Source: Pseudomonas sp. RC10
GTDB lineage: Bacteria > Pseudomonadota > Gammaproteobacteria > Pseudomonadales > Pseudomonadaceae
Assembly: GCF_038397775.1 (NCBI RefSeq)
Contig: NZ_CP151650.1
Location: forward strand, 5,394,001-5,458,000
Direction of reading: 5' to 3'
DNA: 64,000 nucleotides
In this document: piece after piece, positions 8,484 through 17,164 of the stretch
Layout: the number at the start of each line of letters is the position of its first letter
Numbering within the stretch: position 1 is the stretch's first letter
Notes under the pieces: generated by a model
Told to the model about the DNA's origin: nothing
What the model saw: only the letters and a program-made list of their open reading frames with translations
The model's database searches: none
Translations under genes and position numbers: made by a program

Positions 8484-9413
8484 TTAGCCCTCCTCCGCCT
8501 CGATCAACGCGTCGACCTCTGCGGCCACAGGCGCGGTCGCCGGCCCCCACCGGGTCACGGCGATCGCCGCTGCCGCGTTGGCCCGCAATGTCGCTTGCTC
8601 AGCCGAAAGCCCCGCCGCTAAACCTGCCAGCAATACTCCGGCATGGGCGTCGCCCGCGCCGTTGGTGTCGATGGCCCTCACCGGAAAACCGCGCACATGC
8701 TGCGCATCACGGCCCTGTCGAAGCCAGCAACCTTGCGGGCCGTCACGCACGACAATCAACGCGTCCTCGTTCAGCCACTGCGCGAGTTTCTCAAGGGCAT
8801 CGCCGATCCCCTCGCACCCGGTAAACCGCAGCGCCTCTTCGCAGTTGCTGGTCCACAGCGTAATCATCGGCAAGACCGCTTGCATCTCGGCGCCCTCCGG
8901 CGAGCTCACCAGCGGGCCCGGATCGAACACCACGTTCGTTCCGTTCGGCAAACCGCCCAGCCACGTCAGCAGCGTCGAGACTTTGCCCTTGTGCAGCAGG
9001 CTGTAACCGCTGACGAACACGTAGTCGTCGGGCTGCACGACAACGCTGCTCAAATCCATAGCCGACAACCCGCCCTCGGCGCCCACATAGGAGATGAACG
9101 AGCGCTCCGCCGACGGTTCGATCAGGGCGACCGAGAGGCCGGTGTCCTGATCGTCGGACACTGGCGTGGCGGCTTCTATGCCTTCCACCGCCAGCGCCTG
9201 GCGCGCCAGATCGCCAAACCGCCCGGAGCCATGCCGTCCAAGGTAGACCGTCTGCAAGCCATTGCGACAGGCAGCGGCCATGACGTTGAAACCGCCACCG
9301 ACCTCGAATTGCGCGGAGCGGGCGAGGACGTCGCCCCCCGAGCGTGGCAAGGCGTCGAGCCCCATGACCAGGTCAACAACGACCTGGCCGGTGTACAGCA
9401 ATCTAGCGGGCAT
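8484..9413 (-). CDS. PfkB-family carbohydrate/nucleoside kinase
   Basis: This is a 309-residue ribokinase-like (PfkB) sugar or nucleoside kinase. The N-terminal substrate region GGGFNVMAAACRNG and the C-terminal ATP/anion-hole motif DTNGAGDAHAG, with its catalytic aspartate, are intact. The start at 9413 (MPARLLYTG) is preferred because the ribokinase fold begins there; a longer in-frame version would run further into the permease gene. It overlaps the permease end by 11 bases, so the two are probably co-translated. With the hydrolase and permease it suggests phosphorylation of the sugar freed from a nucleoside-like compound, or of the nucleoside itself. The exact substrate is not readable. 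Confidence 0.88.
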   Translation of the reverse strand: MPARLLYTGQVVVDLVMGLDALPRSGGDVLARSAQFEVGGGFNVMAAACRNGLQTVYLGRHGSGRFGDLARQALAVEGIEAATPVSDDQDTGLSVALIEPSAERSFISYVGAEGGLSAMDLSSVVVQPDDYVFVSGYSLLHKGKVSTLLTWLGGLPNGTNVVFDPGPLVSSPEGAEMQAVLPMITLWTSNCEEALRFTGCEGIGDALEKLAQWLNEDALIVVRDGPQGCWLRQGRDAQHVRGFPVRAIDTNGAGDAHAGVLLAGLAAGLSAEQATLRANAAAAIAVTRWGPATAPVAAEVDALIEAEEG

Positions 9414-10872
9414 GAGCAGCCTCTTCAGTGACGACACGGCGGTCGCGGGAACCGCCGAGGATGGCATACAGACCGCCTGCGACCACGAAGGTCACGATCC
9501 AGCCCAAGCCGTTATGGCCGAACCAGGAGTCGGACAGGAAGCCTTTGAACAAGACATTTTCCGGCGTGGTGGCGACGGTGGTGAAGCTGAACCCCAACAC
9601 GATAGCCAACGCCCACGCGCCGACCGCACGCCATTCCACACCGCCGCTGTACCAGTAGGCGCTGCGCGGCGAGACGTCCATCAGGTCTTTCGCGGAATAG
9701 ACATGGCGATGGAGCAGGTCAACCACGAAAATCCCGACCCACGCGGTGATCGGCACCGCCAGCATCGAGATGAAGGTAATGAACGGACCGTAAAAGCTGT
9801 CAGCGATCAGCATGAAGTAGATCGACCCGCAGAAGATCGCCACGATGTCGACGATCACCGCGTGCACGCGTTTGATCTTCAGGCCGAGGGTCAGCGTGGT
9901 GAGGCCCGCCGAGTACACCGACAGGTTGTTCGACAGCAACAGCCCGCCGAACGCAGTGATCAGGTACGGAACGGCCATCCAGGTCGGCAGCAGCTCGCGA
10001 ATGGCGATGATCGGGTCGGTGGCCGAGGCCAGGTGATCGTTGCCCACCGACAGCAGCCCGCCGAGGGTGATCAGCAGCACCAGCGGAATGCCTGCGCCAA
10101 ACGCGGCCGAAGCCACCAGCCGGGTGGCCTTGACGCTGCGATGCTGATAGCGCGACATGTCGGCGCCCGCGTTGGCCCAACCGATGCCGGTGCCTGCAGC
10201 CATGGTGCCGACGCCGATAATCATCGCGCTGACCGGTGCAGGCGTGGCGGCGAACACGGCGTTCCAATCGATGTGCGCAATCAGGAACCCGCCCACCACG
10301 ATGTTCAACGCGCCGAAGATGTACGTCGCCCACTTCTGGATGACCAGCAAGGTCGCGTGGCCCAGGCCGGAAACGGTGAGGGTCATCAGCACGAAAATCG
10401 CAATGAAGATCAGGGTCAGGACGGGCGAGTTTTTAGCCTCCACCGCCGTGCCAAACAGGATCGAACACAGCGACAGCAGCACGAACGCCGCCGTGGTGGT
10501 GTTGACCGTTTCCCAGCCGAGCCGGGACATCAGTGAAACGATGGTAGGGCCGATGTTGCCGCGCATGCCGAAGATGGCGCGTGAGAGTGTCAGACTCGGC
10601 GCACGGCCTCGGCGACCGGCGATGGAAATCACCCCGACGACGGCAAAAGAGCCCGCAGCGCCGAGGATCGCCACGATGATGGCCTGCCCGATGGAAAGCC
10701 CGCGAAAGGCCACCAGAGTCGCGCCGAGCGGCAAACCGAGAATGCTGATGTTGGCCGCGAACCAGACCCAGAACAGTTGCAGCGGATGGCCGTTGCACTC
10801 GTTTTCCGGAACCGGCTCGATGCCGCGTGTTTCAAGCTGACCTGCGCCTTGTGCGGCGTTGGATGACGTCAT
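9403..10872 (-). CDS. NCS1-family purine/cytosine-type permease
   Basis: This 489-residue polytopic inner membrane protein has about 12 hydrophobic spans and belongs to the NCS1 nucleobase:cation symporter family (cytosine/purine/thiamine/allantoin permeases). The segment FWVWFAANISILGLPLGA near residue 30 is typical of the first helix of this family, and GTGIGWANAGADMSRY corresponds to the conserved loop in the middle. The ATG at 10872 is chosen because AGGAG lies directly upstream. It probably imports a nucleobase, nucleoside or related heterocycle into the cell for the accompanying hydrolase and kinase. The family is clear; the ligand is unknown. Confidence 0.88.
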   Translation of the reverse strand: MTSSNAAQGAGQLETRGIEPVPENECNGHPLQLFWVWFAANISILGLPLGATLVAFRGLSIGQAIIVAILGAAGSFAVVGVISIAGRRGRAPSLTLSRAIFGMRGNIGPTIVSLMSRLGWETVNTTTAAFVLLSLCSILFGTAVEAKNSPVLTLIFIAIFVLMTLTVSGLGHATLLVIQKWATYIFGALNIVVGGFLIAHIDWNAVFAATPAPVSAMIIGVGTMAAGTGIGWANAGADMSRYQHRSVKATRLVASAAFGAGIPLVLLITLGGLLSVGNDHLASATDPIIAIRELLPTWMAVPYLITAFGGLLLSNNLSVYSAGLTTLTLGLKIKRVHAVIVDIVAIFCGSIYFMLIADSFYGPFITFISMLAVPITAWVGIFVVDLLHRHVYSAKDLMDVSPRSAYWYSGGVEWRAVGAWALAIVLGFSFTTVATTPENVLFKGFLSDSWFGHNGLGWIVTFVVAGGLYAILGGSRDRRVVTEEAAHAR

Positions 10873-10952
10873 GGGAAATGCTCCTGTTGCCATTTGTTCT
10901 GGTTGTGGGCAGTACGCAAAGCAAGTGACGTCCGTGTCGGATGGAGGTTATC

Positions 10953-11004
10953 GCGCCTTCCGCGAGGCGCAGGAACCCCCGGTCGCCTTAATATTCAAGG
11001 CGAC
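10953..11004. other. Two tandem intercistronic hairpins
   Basis: GCGCCT-N6-AGGCGC (10953-10970) and GTCGCCTT-N7-AAGGCGAC (10982-11004) lie in the 180-base gap between the glycohydrolase and permease genes. Neither is followed by a U-tract on the transcribed minus strand. They look more like mRNA stability or processing elements than terminators. The function is inferred. Confidence 0.4.
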
Positions 11005-11052
11005 ATGTGGATCTCTCTTATTCATTTCGGCACGCGGACGTGCCCGCGTCGG

Positions 11053-12069
11053 TCAGTCCGCGCGCAAGGACAACAAGTGTTCGACCAGCGTGGAAAGCTC
11101 AAGCCCGTTCACCATCTGGACCTGCTCGATCAGATCGGCGGGCCAGGCGTGCATGCCGTGACACGCACCCAACATGGCCCCGAGGATCGCCGCGATGGTG
11201 TCCGTGTCGCCGCCGAGACTGGCCGCCATGCACAGCGCGTCGAAGGCCGACAGTTGGCCGGACGCAACCTGATGCGCCAATGCGAACGCGGCAATGACCG
11301 ATTCCTGAGACGCCACCGAGGTGCCGATCACGTCATAAATCAGATCGGGCAGTTGTTCGTTGCTCGCTTGAGCGCAAAGCTGTTTGGCCCAGACGATGCG
11401 CGCCGAGATGCGTCCGCCTGCGATCCAGTGACCATGGCGCTCGGCCCGCTCGGCGATCCGCGCGCCGATGTCCAATGCGTCACCGAGGCCGACGCCGTTG
11501 ATCCCCGCCGAGATGACGGCTGCCACAGCGGCTGCGCTGGAAATGCCAAGGGTGGTGTTGTGCGTGACCTGACAGGCTTGCACCACTGACTGGACGAACT
11601 GCTGCTCATCGGCCACGTCTGCCGCGATCCCGACCGGTGTGATGCGCATGGCCGCGCCGTTGGTGGTGCCGAAGCGACCGGCCTCTTCAGGGCTGTGGCC
11701 TGCCAGAATCATTTCGATGGCGCGTTTGGTCGAAGGGCCAAGCAAGTCTTGCGAGCCCTTCGCCTGCATCACCGCTTCCCAGTCGATGAGGCTCTGGGCC
11801 AAGTCAGAAGGACGGATCAGTCCTCCCCCGGCAATGAGCAATTCAGCCACCAACACGGCCTGTTCGGTGTCATCGGTGATCGACCCGGCGACCATGTTCG
11901 GCGCAATCGGTTGATCGGCGTCGGCCGCGGTCAGGGTGGTGATCCGGTCGAAGCGCTGCTTGATCTGCTCGCGACTCAGGGATTGCGTGGGCATGCCCAG
12001 CGCGTCTCCCAAAGCCAGGCCATAGAAGGCGGCCAGCGCGCGGTCGCGAGTGTCGATCAATGCCGTCAT
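11053..12069 (-). CDS. ADP-ribosylglycohydrolase-family hydrolase
   Basis: This 338-residue protein has the all-alpha dinuclear-metal fold of ADP-ribosylglycohydrolases (DraG/ARH). The metal-binding motifs are all present: GLALGDALG near residues 18-25, SITDDTE near 63-69, and GGDTDTIAAI near 288-297. Family members cleave N- or O-glycosidic bonds of ADP-ribosyl groups, and some act on nucleoside-like small molecules. Its ATG overlaps the stop of the GntR gene (ATGA). With a permease and a PfkB kinase behind it, a catabolic glycosidase role on an imported compound is more likely than protein de-ADP-ribosylation. That preference is inference from context. Confidence 0.88.
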   Translation of the reverse strand: MTALIDTRDRALAAFYGLALGDALGMPTQSLSREQIKQRFDRITTLTAADADQPIAPNMVAGSITDDTEQAVLVAELLIAGGGLIRPSDLAQSLIDWEAVMQAKGSQDLLGPSTKRAIEMILAGHSPEEAGRFGTTNGAAMRITPVGIAADVADEQQFVQSVVQACQVTHNTTLGISSAAAVAAVISAGINGVGLGDALDIGARIAERAERHGHWIAGGRISARIVWAKQLCAQASNEQLPDLIYDVIGTSVASQESVIAAFALAHQVASGQLSAFDALCMAASLGGDTDTIAAILGAMLGACHGMHAWPADLIEQVQMVNGLELSTLVEHLLSLRAD

Positions 12070-12779
12070 GTAGTCGATCCAAATGCCAGATGCAGACGAA
12101 AATGCACGGGGTCCAGAAGACTCTCGACGTGCTCCATGAAACGCTCGCGGCGGTCGAACGTGGTTCGTGTCGCCTTGAGAAATACGGTGCCCGGTTCACG
12201 CAACATGAGCGCTGCGTCATCGTTGCTCAGGGGCTCAGCGCCGATCCATTGATCGCCGCGATCCCCGACGTAACCGTGAGCGGCCATGGTCACGGTCAGT
12301 GAATCGTCGATCAGCCCGTGCTGTGGCAGGTTTTCCAGGCCATCGACGGCCGGGATCAATACCCGCTCCAGTGACACCACGCTGCCGTCGCCTGCCGTGC
12401 GGCGCCGATCCAGCGCAACGAAATCCGCCGTGCCGAATCGTACGGCCAGGTCAGGCCGTTGCACCGTCACCAGCCGCAGAATCTCGGTGCTGACCTTCGC
12501 ACCGGTGTCGGCCAATGCCTGCGCCCACCCGGCGCGCTGGTCCAGCAAGATACCGTCGTAGGTCACGATGGAGCCGACGCCGGTCTGCGTCGCGATGTAG
12601 TTGCGACGCTTGAGCTCGGACAGCGCTTCACGCAGCGTGCCGCGACTGACGTTGAACTCCTGAGCCAGCAAGTTTTCACCCGGCAGCAATTCGCCCGATC
12701 CCATCTGACCGGTTTCAATACGGCGCGCCAGCTCATCGACTACGCGTTTTTTCTTGTCAAATCGAACCTGTCTAATCAT
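12066..12779 (-). CDS. GntR-family transcriptional regulator with UTRA domain
   Basis: This 237-residue regulator has an N-terminal winged helix (about residues 8-75), with LPGENLLAQEFNVSRGTLREAL as the recognition helix region, and a C-terminal UTRA-like ligand-binding domain. It is the first gene of the minus-strand cassette and overlaps the glycohydrolase gene by four bases. It is therefore probably a local repressor released by the imported substrate or its product. The ATG at 12779 is chosen; an in-frame TTG lies two codons upstream. No clear Shine-Dalgarno is visible, which may mean a very short leader. Confidence 0.88.
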   Translation of the reverse strand: MIRQVRFDKKKRVVDELARRIETGQMGSGELLPGENLLAQEFNVSRGTLREALSELKRRNYIATQTGVGSIVTYDGILLDQRAGWAQALADTGAKVSTEILRLVTVQRPDLAVRFGTADFVALDRRRTAGDGSVVSLERVLIPAVDGLENLPQHGLIDDSLTVTMAAHGYVGDRGDQWIGAEPLSNDDAALMLREPGTVFLKATRTTFDRRERFMEHVESLLDPVHFRLHLAFGSTT

Positions 12780-12843
12780 GTACAAATTGATATCCGAAAA
12801 GGGTTGGTAGGAGCAAGCTATTTTTAATTTGCAATCAGAGATT

Positions 12844-12858
12844 TGTTACATCTGTTAC
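12844..12858. promoter_or_regulatory. Direct repeat TGTTAC upstream of the gntR gene
   Basis: TGTTAC-N3-TGTTAC occurs with a 9-base period, about 65-80 bases upstream of the GntR-family start in the gap before the DsbA-family gene. It is a possible operator or promoter-proximal site, proposed only from position and repetition. Confidence 0.2.
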
Positions 12859-12949
12859 GTCAAGTTGCGACCGACTTTGCCCCAGCTGGATGCTTTGAAG
12901 ATCCCTCTGGAACAAGGTCGCTCGCAACGACGTCACTCAGCGTAGTCGA

Positions 12950-13618
12950 TCATTGGACGCCGTTAACGACACTCGATTGTTCACTGATGATCTGACGAAT
13001 GGCACCGACGAAAACGTCGACCGGTTGACCACCGGACACCGCGTATTGGTCGTTGAAGACGATGGTCGGCACCGAACTGACACCACGGGAGACCCACAGC
13101 TGTTCAAGCTCACGCACCTCGGCTGCGTATTCGTCAGACGAAAGAATGGCTTCGGCGCGTGTGCGATCCAGACCTACCTTCTGTGCGACGTCAGCCAGTA
13201 TTTGGTGGGAAGACACGTTGGCGTGCTGGCTGAAATAGGCCGTGAACAGCGCTTCTTTCAGCGCGTGCTGCTTGCCTTCCCCTTCAGCCCAGTGAATCAG
13301 GCGGTGGGCATCGAAGGTGTTGTAAACGCGCCGGTCACCCTGTTTGAACACGAAGCCCAACTCGGCACCGCGCTGACGAATGTTCTCGGCGTTGGCTTGG
13401 TATTGCTCACGTGTGGAGCCGTACTTCTGGGCGATGTGTTCGAAGATGTCCTGGCCTTCAGGCCCCATTTTCGGATTCAGCTCGAACGGCTGGAAGTGAA
13501 TCTGGGCCTGGACCTCGTCGCCCAGATGCTCCAGCGCCTGATCCAGCGCCCGCAGACCGATGATGCACCAGGGGCAGGCGACGTCGGAGATGAAATCGAT
13601 TTTCAGTGGAGTACTCAT
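12950..13618 (-). CDS. DsbA/FrnE-family thiol oxidoreductase
   Basis: This is a 222-residue DsbA-family protein of the FrnE (2-hydroxychromene-2-carboxylate isomerase-like) type. The redox motif CPWC is at residues 15-18 in FISDVACPWCIIG, and the cis-proline loop SSVPTIVF lies near residue 190. No signal peptide is present, so it is a cytoplasmic disulfide reductase or isomerase. The start at 13618 is preceded by GAACGAGG. It stands alone, between the GntR operon and a REP element. Relatives are linked to oxidative stress tolerance; its own substrate is unknown. Confidence 0.9.
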   Translation of the reverse strand: MSTPLKIDFISDVACPWCIIGLRALDQALEHLGDEVQAQIHFQPFELNPKMGPEGQDIFEHIAQKYGSTREQYQANAENIRQRGAELGFVFKQGDRRVYNTFDAHRLIHWAEGEGKQHALKEALFTAYFSQHANVSSHQILADVAQKVGLDRTRAEAILSSDEYAAEVRELEQLWVSRGVSSVPTIVFNDQYAVSGGQPVDVFVGAIRQIISEQSSVVNGVQ

Positions 13619-13678
13619 GGCAGCCTCGTTCCAAAGCGGAAAAGGTGCACGATACGCCTCTGTCGTCGAGCGAAAAAC

Positions 13679-13769
13679 CTGTAGGAGTGAGCTTGCTCGC
13701 GATTGCGCCCTGTCAGACAACCTCGTTGCGCCTGCTGAATCACAATCGCGAGCAAGCTCACTCCTACAG
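13679..13769. repeat. REP-type inverted repeat
   Basis: Perfect 27-base arms (13679-13705 and 13743-13769), beginning CTGTAGGAGTGAGCTTGCTC, surround a 37-base spacer. It lies upstream of the DsbA-family gene and downstream of the secreted hydrolase gene. The arms share the GTAGGAG start with other repeats here but have a different core. Confidence 0.85.
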
Positions 13770-13789
13770 CGCTCTTGCAGCTTGCCTGT

Positions 13790-14782
13790 CTAGAGCTGGG
13801 CGACGTGGGACGCATCCTCGCGATGCTCACGCAGATACGGCAACACCGCCGCGAGTAACGGCGCCTTGAACGCCTCTTGGAAACGATGCGCCAGGCCAGG
13901 AATCAGCTTCAACTGACTGCCCTGAATATGCGCGGCGACGTGAATGCCGTGCATCACCGGCAGCAACGGATCGGCTGTGCCATGCACCACCAGCGTCGGA
14001 ACCCGCAGGCGATTCAACAGTTCGACGCGGCTCGGTTCGGCCAGAATCGCAAGAATCTGCCGCTTCACCCCTTCGGGGTTGAACGCTCGGTCGTAGGAAA
14101 TCGCCGCCTGCTGCAACAGCTTCTGGCGATCATCTTTGACTTCCGGACTCCCCAGCGCCGCCAGCAAATCCGCTTGTTGCTCCAGCGCCGTTTGACGATC
14201 TGGTGCGCCGCGACGGGCCAGCAATTGCAACAGCGCAGGGCTTGGCATCGGCAGGCCCGGTGCACCGGAGCTGGTCATGATCAGGGTCAGGCTTTCAACC
14301 CGTTTCGGCGCCATGTCCGCCAAGTGCTGAGCAATCATGCCGCCCATACTCGCGCCCAGCACATGAAACCGCTGAACGTGGATCGCGTCCATCAGACCCA
14401 AGGCGTCCTGCGCCATGTCAGTCAGTGAATACGGCGCCGACACCGGCAGGCCGATCTTGTAGCGCAGGACTTCGTAGGTGAGGTTGGCGGTGGCGGGCGC
14501 CTGCACCCACGTCGACAGGCCAACGTCACGGTTGTCGTAACGAATCACCCGAAAACCTTGCTGGCACAGCGCGACGACCACCTCATCCGGCCAGTGGATC
14601 AACTGGCCGCCGAGGCCCATGACCAGCAGCAACGCAGGGTCGGAATCGCGACCGACGCTTTGATACGCCAGGTGTACTTCATCGAGCTCGGCCACTTGCG
14701 TGGGAACGTTGACGTCGCATCGAGAGGCCGCAAAAGACGGCAAGCTGCACATGAGCGCAGCCAAGAAAAATAGAAACCGCAT
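13790..14782 (-). CDS. Secreted alpha/beta hydrolase
   Basis: This 330-residue alpha/beta hydrolase has a Sec signal peptide (MRFLFFLAALMCSLPSFAA, cleavage near residue 19), which fixes the start at 14782. It has an oxyanion segment VMGLGGQ, the nucleophile elbow GASMGG, an acid in HGTADPL and a catalytic histidine in PGLAHRF. It resembles periplasmic or exported esterases and the haloperoxidase/epoxide hydrolase group. Neighbours give no functional clue, because it is separated by REP elements on both sides. Substrate unknown. Confidence 0.85.
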   Translation of the reverse strand: MRFLFFLAALMCSLPSFAASRCDVNVPTQVAELDEVHLAYQSVGRDSDPALLLVMGLGGQLIHWPDEVVVALCQQGFRVIRYDNRDVGLSTWVQAPATANLTYEVLRYKIGLPVSAPYSLTDMAQDALGLMDAIHVQRFHVLGASMGGMIAQHLADMAPKRVESLTLIMTSSGAPGLPMPSPALLQLLARRGAPDRQTALEQQADLLAALGSPEVKDDRQKLLQQAAISYDRAFNPEGVKRQILAILAEPSRVELLNRLRVPTLVVHGTADPLLPVMHGIHVAAHIQGSQLKLIPGLAHRFQEAFKAPLLAAVLPYLREHREDASHVAQL

Positions 14783-14973
14783 GAAAAACACCGAAACGCA
14801 GAACCCCAGTAGGCCGCGAGTCTGATGAAGTTTTTCAAAGCGCGCTGCCACAGTTGCGTGACATTTTGATGAAGGGGGCTGAACGGCGCTTTTTGAGCGG
14901 CAAGCTTCGAGCTTCGAGCTTCAAGCAAGAGCGGTGCGCCGTGCCCTTGATGAATCTGGCAAAGCACATAGTG

Positions 14974-15063
14974 CTGTGGGAGCGAATTTATTCGCGATGG
15001 GCCGGTGCAGACGACACATGTGCGTCGCCTGGCCGATTTTTCGCGAATGAATTCGCTCCTACG
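14974..15063. repeat. REP-type inverted repeat, first of a tandem doublet
   Basis: The arms CTGTGGGAGCGAATTTATTCG and its near-complement face each other across a spacer containing GGCCGGTGCAGACGAC. The same spacer sequence recurs in the next unit, so the two units are copies in direct orientation. Confidence 0.8.
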
Positions 15064-15106
15064 GTTCAATCCGCGGCAGCCTCACTTCCCCGGTGTGCTC
15101 GAACAT

Positions 15107-15199
15107 CTGTAGGAGCGAATTTATTCGCGATTGGCCGGTGCAGACGACTTATGTGGGTCGCCTGGCCGATTTTTTTTGCGAATAGATTCGCTCTCACAG
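15107..15199. repeat. REP-type inverted repeat, second of a tandem doublet
   Basis: The arms CTGTAGGAGCGAATTTATTCG and a decayed complement (AATAGATTCGCTCTCACAG) flank a spacer nearly identical to that of the unit at 14974. It ends 47 bases from the stop codon of the metE remnant. Confidence 0.8.
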
Positions 15200-15246
15200 G
15201 GGTTGAACTGCATCCGGAAAAACGTTTGCGGATGCCAAACCGACAT

Positions 15247-15981
15247 TTAAGCCGCGTTCTGATCGACGGGGCTAACCAGCAACGCGCCCGTATCCGTGAT
15301 CCACAGGTTCTCCCCAAATCGCGCCTTAGCCTCGCTCAACAGCTCGCGGGCGACGCGCAGATCGCAGCGCCAGACGTTGAGGTCAGTGGCCACGCCCAAG
15401 GACAGCACTTTATAGGTAGGCAACCGGTCCAGCAGCTTAGGCAGCTGTTCAGGCGCGCGCACCAAGTCCACATGCAGGCCATTCACCGCCAGGGAAACCG
15501 CCAGCCCAAGGTTGGCTTCCAGGCCACCGAAATCGGTCGCGATGAGCTTTTTCAACGGCGAATACTGCAGGGTGTGGTAGGCGCGCTCGAACGCGTTCTT
15601 CCAGTCTTGTGGCAGCTCAAGGCTCAGAATCGGTTCGTCGATCTGCACCCATTCAACGCCTTGTCCGGCGAGACGCCCGAGGAGGTCGCCGTAGATCGGT
15701 AGCAAACGGTCGAGCAATTCGAGCGTGTCGAAATTGTCGGCTTTGGCCTTGCCGAGCCACAGGTAAGTCAGCGGGCCGATGATTACCCGTTTGCCCTGCG
15801 TCTGGGCCTCTTCCACTTCATCGAGTGGTGAGTCCGAGTTGAGTTCGAAACGCTGGTCCCGAGTGAATTCCGGGACCCGGTCGAGGGCGCTGGCATCGCC
15901 TTTCCAATAGGCCTCAAAGGCTTTCTTCAACTCAAGACCCGCTTGAAGGGGTGCGAACTCGAGGGTATGGGCCGAGACCAT
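15247..15981 (-). pseudogene. metE: metE remnant (cobalamin-independent methionine synthase, N-domain pieces only)
   Basis: The 244-residue frame matches only parts of MetE, which is normally about 750-770 residues. Residues 1-33 match the MetE N-terminus (HTL, ELKKAFEAYWKGD). They are joined directly to VPEF, which in MetE lies about 100 residues further on. The match then continues through IIGPLTYLWLGK, QGVEWVQIDEPIL and GLHVDLVRA up to SPVD, where it stops. The whole C-terminal catalytic barrel with the zinc ligands is missing, so it cannot make methionine. AGGAG still precedes the ATG, and the frame is open. It may therefore still be translated, or may have been kept for another role, although decay is the simpler reading. 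It diverges from metR. Confidence 0.8.
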
Positions 15982-16031
15982 GATGACGTCTCCTACAAAA
16001 GATGGCGCCATTGTCGACACTTCACCCCACA

Positions 16032-16044
16032 TGAGACAAACTCA
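16032..16044. promoter_or_regulatory. Possible MetR box between metE remnant and metR
   Basis: TGAGACAAACTCA is a 4-bp inverted repeat with a 5-base spacer and the shape of the MetR site TGAANNTNNTTCA, with G/C at the inner arm positions. It sits in the divergent metE-metR control region, where MetR sites are expected. Confidence 0.45.
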
Positions 16045-16087
16045 TTGTTTTCGTGTTGATCACAAAATTCATTCATGGAGCGCCCCG

Positions 16088-17005
16088 GTGCTTGAGATAC
16101 GCCACCTGAAAACCCTGCATGCGCTACGCGAGGCCGACAGCCTGGTCGATGCCGCTGACCGGCTGCACCTGACGCAGTCAGCCCTGTCCCACCAGTTCAA
16201 GGAATTGGAAGAGCGCATGGGCATGCCGCTGTTCGTGCGCAAGACCAAGCCGGTGCGGTTCACCAGCGCGGGCCTGCGACTGCTCCAATTGGCTGATTCG
16301 GTGCTGCCGCAGCTGCGCAACGCCGAGCGCGACATTTCGCGGTTGGCCGGTGGCGTGGCGGGCCGCTTGCACATGGCCATTGAATGCCACAGCTGCTTTC
16401 AGTGGCTGATGCCGACCATCGACCAGTTTCGCGATGCATGGCCGGAGGTCGAACTGGACCTGGCCTCGGGTTTCGCCTTCGCCCCGTTGCCAGCGTTGGC
16501 CCGTGGCGATCTGGACTTGGTGGTGACGTCCGATCCGGTGGACCTGCCAGGCATTACCTACGTGCCGCTGTTCACCTACGAAGCCATGCTGGCGGTGGCC
16601 AATCAACATGCGTTGGCGAGCAAGCCGTTCGTGGTGCCGGAAGACCTGGCGAGCGAAACCCTGATCACCTACCCGGTGGAACGGGATCGTCTGGATATCT
16701 TCACGCGTTTTCTGGAACCGGCCGACATCGAACCGGCGCAAGTGCGCACGTCAGAGCTGACCGTTATGATGATGCAGCTTGTCGCCAGCGGCCGAGGCGT
16801 GTGTGGGATGCCGCACTGGGCGCTGCATGAATACAGCTCGCGGGGCTATGTGAAAGCCAAGCGGCTGGGTGAGAAAGGGCTGTTCGCGACGCTGTACGCG
16901 GCGATTCGCGCCGATATGCTCGACGCACCGTACATGCGTGACTTCCTGCTGACCGCAAAAGACACGTCGTTCTCGACGCTGGATGGGGTGAGCGCGGTGA
17001 GGTGA
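16088..17005 (+). CDS. metR: LysR-family methionine regulator MetR
   Basis: This 305-residue LysR regulator has the winged HTH at the N-terminus (DAADRLHLTQSALSHQFKELE) and a typical effector-binding domain. Its sequence and its divergent placement next to metE fit MetR, which uses homocysteine as co-inducer to activate methionine synthesis genes. The start is the GTG at 16088, with GGAG a few bases upstream; the ATG further upstream runs into a stop codon. The neighbouring metE is broken while metR looks intact, so it presumably retains other targets. Confidence 0.88.
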   Translation: MLEIRHLKTLHALREADSLVDAADRLHLTQSALSHQFKELEERMGMPLFVRKTKPVRFTSAGLRLLQLADSVLPQLRNAERDISRLAGGVAGRLHMAIECHSCFQWLMPTIDQFRDAWPEVELDLASGFAFAPLPALARGDLDLVVTSDPVDLPGITYVPLFTYEAMLAVANQHALASKPFVVPEDLASETLITYPVERDRLDIFTRFLEPADIEPAQVRTSELTVMMMQLVASGRGVCGMPHWALHEYSSRGYVKAKRLGEKGLFATLYAAIRADMLDAPYMRDFLLTAKDTSFSTLDGVSAVR

Positions 17006-17029
17006 GGCCCAGCCACGCGCAGCTTTGAA

Positions 17030-17121
17030 CTGTGGGAGCGAATTCATTCGAGAGAGAGCAGTACATCCGATAAATCACCATCGGCTGTGCATCCGTTTCG
17101 CGAATAAATTCGCTCCTACAG
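17030..17121. repeat. REP-type inverted repeat, first of a tandem doublet
   Basis: The arms CTGTGGGAGCGAATTCATTCG and CGAATAAATTCGCTCCTACAG flank a 47-base spacer. It lies 24 bases after the metR stop codon. Confidence 0.8.
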
Positions 17122-17164
17122 TTAAACCCGAAGCGGCCCCACATCTCGCGGTGTTCGTGGGCAT

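Larger units (their letters stand above)
14783..15246. other. Intergenic region dominated by a REP doublet
   Basis: This 464-base stretch has no credible gene. It holds a short run of GAGCTTC-type iterations near 14900-14925, two consecutive REP-type inverted repeats (14974-15063 and 15107-15199), and a 7-bp hairpin GCATCCG/CGGATGC at 15210-15235 just downstream of the metE remnant. Confidence 0.7.

Noticed and set aside
14974..15199. Tandem repeats that might suggest a CRISPR array
   Set aside because: The units are inverted repeats with near-identical spacers and occur as two copies only; no cas gene is present. They are REP elements.
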